Positions 60,051 through 64,000 of a DNA stretch of 64,000 nucleotides are shown in pieces; within the stretch, counting starts at the first letter, position 1, and every line of letters starts with the position of its first letter. Under the pieces are notes generated by a model, which saw only the letters and a program-made list of their open reading frames with translations, was not told the origin of the DNA and made no database searches. A program made the position numbers and the translations under genes. The DNA is from Manis javanica (Eukaryota > Chordata > Mammalia > Pholidota > Manidae). The DNA is taken from assembly GCF_040802235.1 (NCBI RefSeq), contig NC_133172.1, forward strand, positions 60,705,613 to 60,769,612, given 5' to 3'.

Positions 60051-60754
60051 GGTTCCCACCAAAGATTCGTATTTCCCCAAATCACCCTTGGTCACTGGCC
60101 CACTTGACCCACCTGGGAAGAGTTCTAGACTTAAAAGGAGCTGTGCAGACTGCTGATGGGCACAGGGCTTCCTTTGAAGGTGGGGAAGTGCAGGACCTGG
60201 CCAACGGTGGTGGCCTCACAGCTCTGTGCGTGTGCTCATCGTCACTGCACTGTGCACTTGAAAACGGCTACAACAGTTTTGTTTTTGTATTTTGCCACAC
60301 GTTTTTAAATGGAAAGAAAAAGGGAGGGAGCTCTGCAAGATTCAGAAGACTCTGTCCCCACCAGACACACCCTGGCAAACCCTGTCCCCCCGGGGCCCTC
60401 TTCTGGGGACCTCCAGGCTGGCCATCGGAAGAAGGCTAAGCGTGGATGGTAGGATCCAGCAGGAGGCCTGTGGCCATGGAACATGCTTTCCTCTGCGTTT
60501 TTCATTCTGCTGCCATAAAGGAGACCCAGAAAGCTGGTTCACCATTAAAATTCAAACTGGACTGGAGAAAAATGGCCAGTAGGGTGGTACAGGTGATTTT
60601 CCAAAGCAAGGGTGACTGTCAGTACCAGAGTGCAGACAGCAGCAGTAACCAGTAATGCTGATGAGGATGTGAAATAAATGAAGCTTACTGAATATTTACT
60701 ATGTCTCCAAGGTAATCTTACATCTCATACCTTTTAAAAACAATCATCATGCAT

Positions 60755-61030
60755 TTTAACTCCAGAACCCTACCTCCTGAAAATGTATTCTGAAGAAATG
60801 ATTCAGCAAGAGAGAGAAAGGAGCTGCATGGATTAAAATCTTGGTGGGAACATTATTTATAAAAATAAAAATTGGAAGCCACAGGCCAACGACAGGGGAA
60901 CATTTAGTACAGTACAGTACACTTGTGAAATGGGACAGCCAGCCATCAGAAAAACGTTCACTACAAAGGCTCTACCACCACATAATTTATGAAAATATGT
61001 TAAGTAAAAAGAAAAAAAGAAAGAAAGAAA
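60755..61030 (+). repeat. Old L1 3' end with A-rich tail
   Basis: 'ttctgaagaaatgattcagc', 'ggaacattatttataaaaat', 'ttggaagccacaggccaacg' and 'aatttatgaaaatatgttaa', then an AAAG-rich tail. Confidence 0.7.
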
Positions 61031-61159
61031 CAACCAGCCGGAGAGAGATTCACAGGCTGTGACTGCAGCAACGCTCAAAGGTGGGGACGCTCGCCCACAG
61101 AGCTGGTGAGAGGACAGGAAAACAGGTTGTGCTAATGGAATGATGGGAATTGTTTTCTC

Positions 61160-61680
61160 CCCTATTATGATTTTTTAAATAAAAGTTTCCTTGGGGGATA
61201 AGCTTAGATTCACAGAGAAGTTGCAAGAGACAGTTCCAAGAGTTCCCATACACCCTGTACGCTGTTCTCACGATTGTTAACATGTCACGTTCCTATGGCA
61301 TGTGTCACAGCTCAGGAGCCAGCACTGCAATATTACTAGTAACTAAACTCCAGACTTCATTCTCATTTCGTCAGTTTTCCTGTTCTGTTCCAGGGTCCAG
61401 TCCAGGCTACCACGTTGCATATGGCTTGTGTATTTTGTGTTTTACAACTCAATGGCTTTTCTTACATTCACAGATATGTGCAACCATCACCACCATCACT
61501 TTTGGGGAATATTTTCATCACCTCAAAAAGAAACCCCCCACCCGTCAGCTACCACCTCCCTCATCACGGGATTCTGAGAAATCCTTTTGCAAAATGGAGA
61601 GGCTTGGGAAGCAGAGAATTCTCTCCGATGGCCCCCTGCCCCTGGTTATCTTCTAGAATTCAAATTTTTCTTTCCTCCAT
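61160..61680. repeat. Old L1 (L1M-type) fragment
   Basis: 'cacagagaagttgcaagaga', 'cgattgttaacatgtcacgt', 'aactaaactccagacttcat' and 'tgttccagggtccagtccag' match the ancient L1 segment also seen at 10385 and 12735. Confidence 0.6.
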
Positions 61681-62405
61681 GCCCTAGCCCCAGATGAACC
61701 ACCTTGGAAGTTTCCATGGTGTCAAGTTTCATTCTGTCCAGAATGGAAAAGCAGTTGAAAATAGAGAGCTGTCCCCGCAGAAAGGTTCAGGTGCTCAAAG
61801 TCAAAACCGCGGTACACTCCCCCCTGCCCTCCCTTCAGTCTAAGGGGCCTGGGGAATAAGTCACTCGTGGCCAGTGCCCAGCCCCCTCTCTTGGAGTCTG
61901 GGCCACTGTTGTCATTCTATGGCCGCCAACATCATCATAAAGCCTCACTGGCCCTCATGAGGTTGACACTGGTTCATTCAACAAGCATCACTGAGCACCT
62001 ACTGCATACCAGGCACTGTTCAGAGAGCACCCGCATGAATTCCCACCAGGTCCTCATGGCCACCAGCAGAAGCTGACCATATTCATCCACGACCCAGCCT
62101 GGTAGGGGCCACCATTTGGTCATCCCTCGGCCCCCTTCTTCAGGAACCGCCTGCTGCACCCTCAAAGGTAGACTCCCAGCAGCCACGCCTCTGTTATGTA
62201 AGAGTCAAGATCACAAACACGGCTCCCTACCTCCTAGCCTACACTGAAAATGGCTTTGGTGACATTTCACCAGTGGCTCTAGTGGTCCAGAGACGTGGCA
62301 TGGCTTGAAGTCCCAGCAAAGTCACAGGCCCAGGGGCCAAACCCAGCCCTCTCCACCCCTATTATGATGACACCCCGGACCCTAAAAGAACATGAGGCAA
62401 ATCAC

Positions 62406-62563
62406 CTGCACCACCTCCTTCACCAGGGTCTTGTCCGTGCCGGTTTTGGCCCGCTGCAGCCCGCTGACGTTCTCGCCGATCCACGTGATGAGGGCAAACT
62501 TGGACCTCTTGCTCATGGCGTCCCCGGTGGTGAAGCGCACGAAGGCAAACAACCGGACCTCAT
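62406..62563 (-). CDS. COTL1: COTL1, third coding exon (residues 54-106)
   Basis: A 158-nt exon that supplies the last two bases of codon 54 and then 52 full codons. It opens with EVRLFAFVRFTTGD and continues with MSKRSKFALITWIGEN and LQRAKTGTDKTLVKEVVQ, which is COTL1 almost without change. It carries part of the ADF-homology fold with the actin-binding surface; Lys75, reported as essential for F-actin binding, sits in SKRSKF. The acceptor is TTGGCCGCAG ending at 62564 and the donor is CAG|GTGATT at 62405. The phase pattern (1 in, 0 out) joins correctly to the terminal exon at 48454. Residue 55 is Glu where I recall Asp in human. Exons 1-2 lie beyond the right edge. Confidence 0.96.
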
Positions 62564-63290
62564 CTGCGGCCAAGAGCAAACAGAGGGTATGGTGCCCAGT
62601 TACAACACCCCAACGCCATGTCCCTCAGGAGGCCCACGTTCCCTCACCTGATCCCAGCGGCACCTGGGTTGAGGCCCACTGCACGGATAGGAAGTGGACG
62701 CTCAGAAAATGTACAGGAGAGCCCCGACCTCTGGCTGTTCCGCCTGCAGCCCCCACATCCCTCATACAGTCCGGGCTCAAGTTCTGGATTCTACGTAGGG
62801 AGTTTCATTGACTCCTCTTATCCCCAACCTTCAAGGCCCTGCTTGGAATGGAAGAGCCACACCACGGAGAGGTGGGGGCCCAGTTAGGAGAGGGCCGGGG
62901 AGGGGCAGGAACACTGGAAACGCAGCGTGGGATGCGGCTCTAGGCCTGCTGGGCATGTCTGCTTATGGCTAGACACGTAGGTCCATGAAGAGAATTCTGA
63001 AGCCCTTTCTACACCATTAGGTGTGTTCCGCTTGATGTATCTGATCTATTCGCTTTCATTAAAACGGCTCTGGCAGCTACTCTGTTCCACTGAACTCCTT
63101 CACATTTGCCTCGTTACCATACTTGGTTTGTTATCGTCACTTCAGAATCTCCTCCATGGTCCACCATGCCCCCCGTCCTCCCCCAACCCCGACTGCTACG
63201 CGTCACCAAACGATTACGCGATACTCTTGAGTCTCCAAAGTGATGCGTGTGTGTGTGCGCGTCCCACTAGGCCTGACCGGGGCTTCTCTG

Positions 63291-63491
63291 CCTCGGCACT
63301 CCTGACACTTGGGGCTGGGTCATTTTTGTGAGGGGCCATCCTGGCCTTTGTACGGTGTTGAGCAGCAGCCCAGCCCCTGCCGACTAGATGCCAGTACCGC
63401 CCCCACCCCTGCTCCAGTTACGACAACCAAAAATGCCTCCAGACACTGCACAAGGTCCCTGGGGGCCAGAACCGCCCAAGCTGAGAATGAA
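63291..63491 (-). mobile_element. MER20-like element, antisense
   Basis: 'cactcctgacacttggggct', 'ctagatgccagtaccgcccc', 'gacaaccaaaaatgcctcca' and 'gacactgcacaaggtccctg' follow the antisense MER20 order over nearly its whole length. Confidence 0.8.
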
Positions 63492-63834
63492 TTTTGACAC
63501 ATAGCTTGTGCCCCATTTAATCAGGACCCCCTTTATGTTTTCTACCAAAACCCTGTGTTTTTTGTTGAAGAAACCACTATCCTCAGCTTAATTCCTGAAC
63601 AGTTCACACTTCAATTGCAATGACCCGTGGGCTCTCATTATGATCCCTACCTGCCAATGGCTGGCACACAGGGATGCTGCCGGCTGGAGGTAACTCATCC
63701 TGTACCAGTCACTCTGCTCAGCTCTGTGTTTTCAAGAGGCCTTAGGTGCTGGCTTTGGGATTTCTCCAGTGCCCGATGCCAATGTAGAGCTGGCCCCCCA
63801 AACATCCCTGTTATCTGGTTCCCTGGGGATCCTG

Positions 63835-63950
63835 CTGAGATGCAGGCTCTGATTTAGCAGGGCTAGGATGGGCCCCCGGGGCTGCACTTCTCAGTAGTTC
63901 CCAGGCCTTGCTCACGCTCCTGGCCAAAAGACCACATCTGAGAGCTTCTC
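63835..63950 (-). mobile_element. MER5A-like element, antisense
   Basis: 'tgagatgcaggctctgattt', 'gctgcacttctcagtagttc', 'ccaggccttgctcacgctcc' and a TCTGAGAGC end fit antisense MER5A. Confidence 0.65.
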
Positions 63951-64000
63951 ATTTCTTTTTTTAAATCAAGGTACCCCTTCCTCCTGGAATTTTCCAGGTG

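Larger units (their letters stand above)
48455..62405 (-). other. COTL1: COTL1 intron 3
   Basis: A 13.95-kb intron joined by a GT donor (62405-62404) and an AG acceptor (48456-48455). It holds the MIR, L1 and LTR fragments listed here; between them the sequence looks unique and non-coding. A minus-strand frame of 180 codons at 52016-52558 runs into an old L1 tail and is not an exon I can support. Confidence 0.85.
62564..64000 (-). other. COTL1: COTL1 intron 2 (partial)
   Basis: Non-coding sequence upstream of exon 3, running off the right edge. It contains an antisense MER20-like and an antisense MER5A-like element. I found no frame matching the upstream coactosin exons. Confidence 0.8.

Noticed and set aside
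1-64000. CRISPR arrays, operons, prokaryotic defence or phage genes
   Set aside because: The window is vertebrate intronic and intergenic DNA. No direct-repeat array with regular spacers and no bacterial gene signature is present.

Overview
This is mammalian nuclear DNA. Coding sequence is sparse and split into exons by GT/GC-AG introns. Most of the rest is old interspersed repeat debris: MIR, L2, L1M tails, MLT1-like LTRs, MER5A and MER20. There is no operon-like packing, and most long reading frames are chance frames in GC-rich, repeat-rich DNA. I saw no Alu, B1/B2, Bov-tA, CAN or equine ERE copy, so the lineage is left open (a placental mammal with little recent SINE activity here).

Two genes can be supported, both on the minus strand. 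At the left is the 5' end of MEAK7 (TLDC1), which encodes a lysosome-associated mTOR activator. Its first coding exon is at 1596-1748, with the acceptor just upstream of the ATG. A CpG-island promoter lies at about 5.35-6.27 kb and intron 1 lies between them. At the right is the 3' half of COTL1 (coactosin-like 1). The penultimate coding exon is at 62406-62563. The terminal exon has coding sequence at 48344-48454, a 3' UTR of about 1.06 kb and a polyadenylation signal at 47302-47307. COTL1 exons 1-2 lie beyond the right edge and the rest of MEAK7 beyond the left edge. The order and orientation MEAK7-COTL1 match human 16q24.1 as I know it.

Layout: 1-1595 is MEAK7 intron 2; 1596-1772 exon 2; 1773 to about 5.75 kb intron 1; about 5.35-6.3 kb promoter and CpG island; about 6.3-47.28 kb intergenic, with many fossil repeats and a few motif clusters; 47.28-48.45 kb COTL1 terminal exon; 48.46-62.41 kb COTL1 intron 3; 62.41-62.56 kb COTL1 exon 3; 62.56-64 kb COTL1 intron 2.

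No new multi-gene system is visible. The points most worth checking are: a likely GC-AG donor after the first coding exon of MEAK7; a compact RFX/CRE/NF-Y motif cluster in its promoter; a perfect 14-bp RFX X-box palindrome in the intergenic interval; a near-perfect 70-nt hairpin at 37.56 kb; and a CpG- and G-run-rich block inside the COTL1 3' UTR. Repeat family names come from recognising consensus patterns by eye, so their boundaries are approximate.
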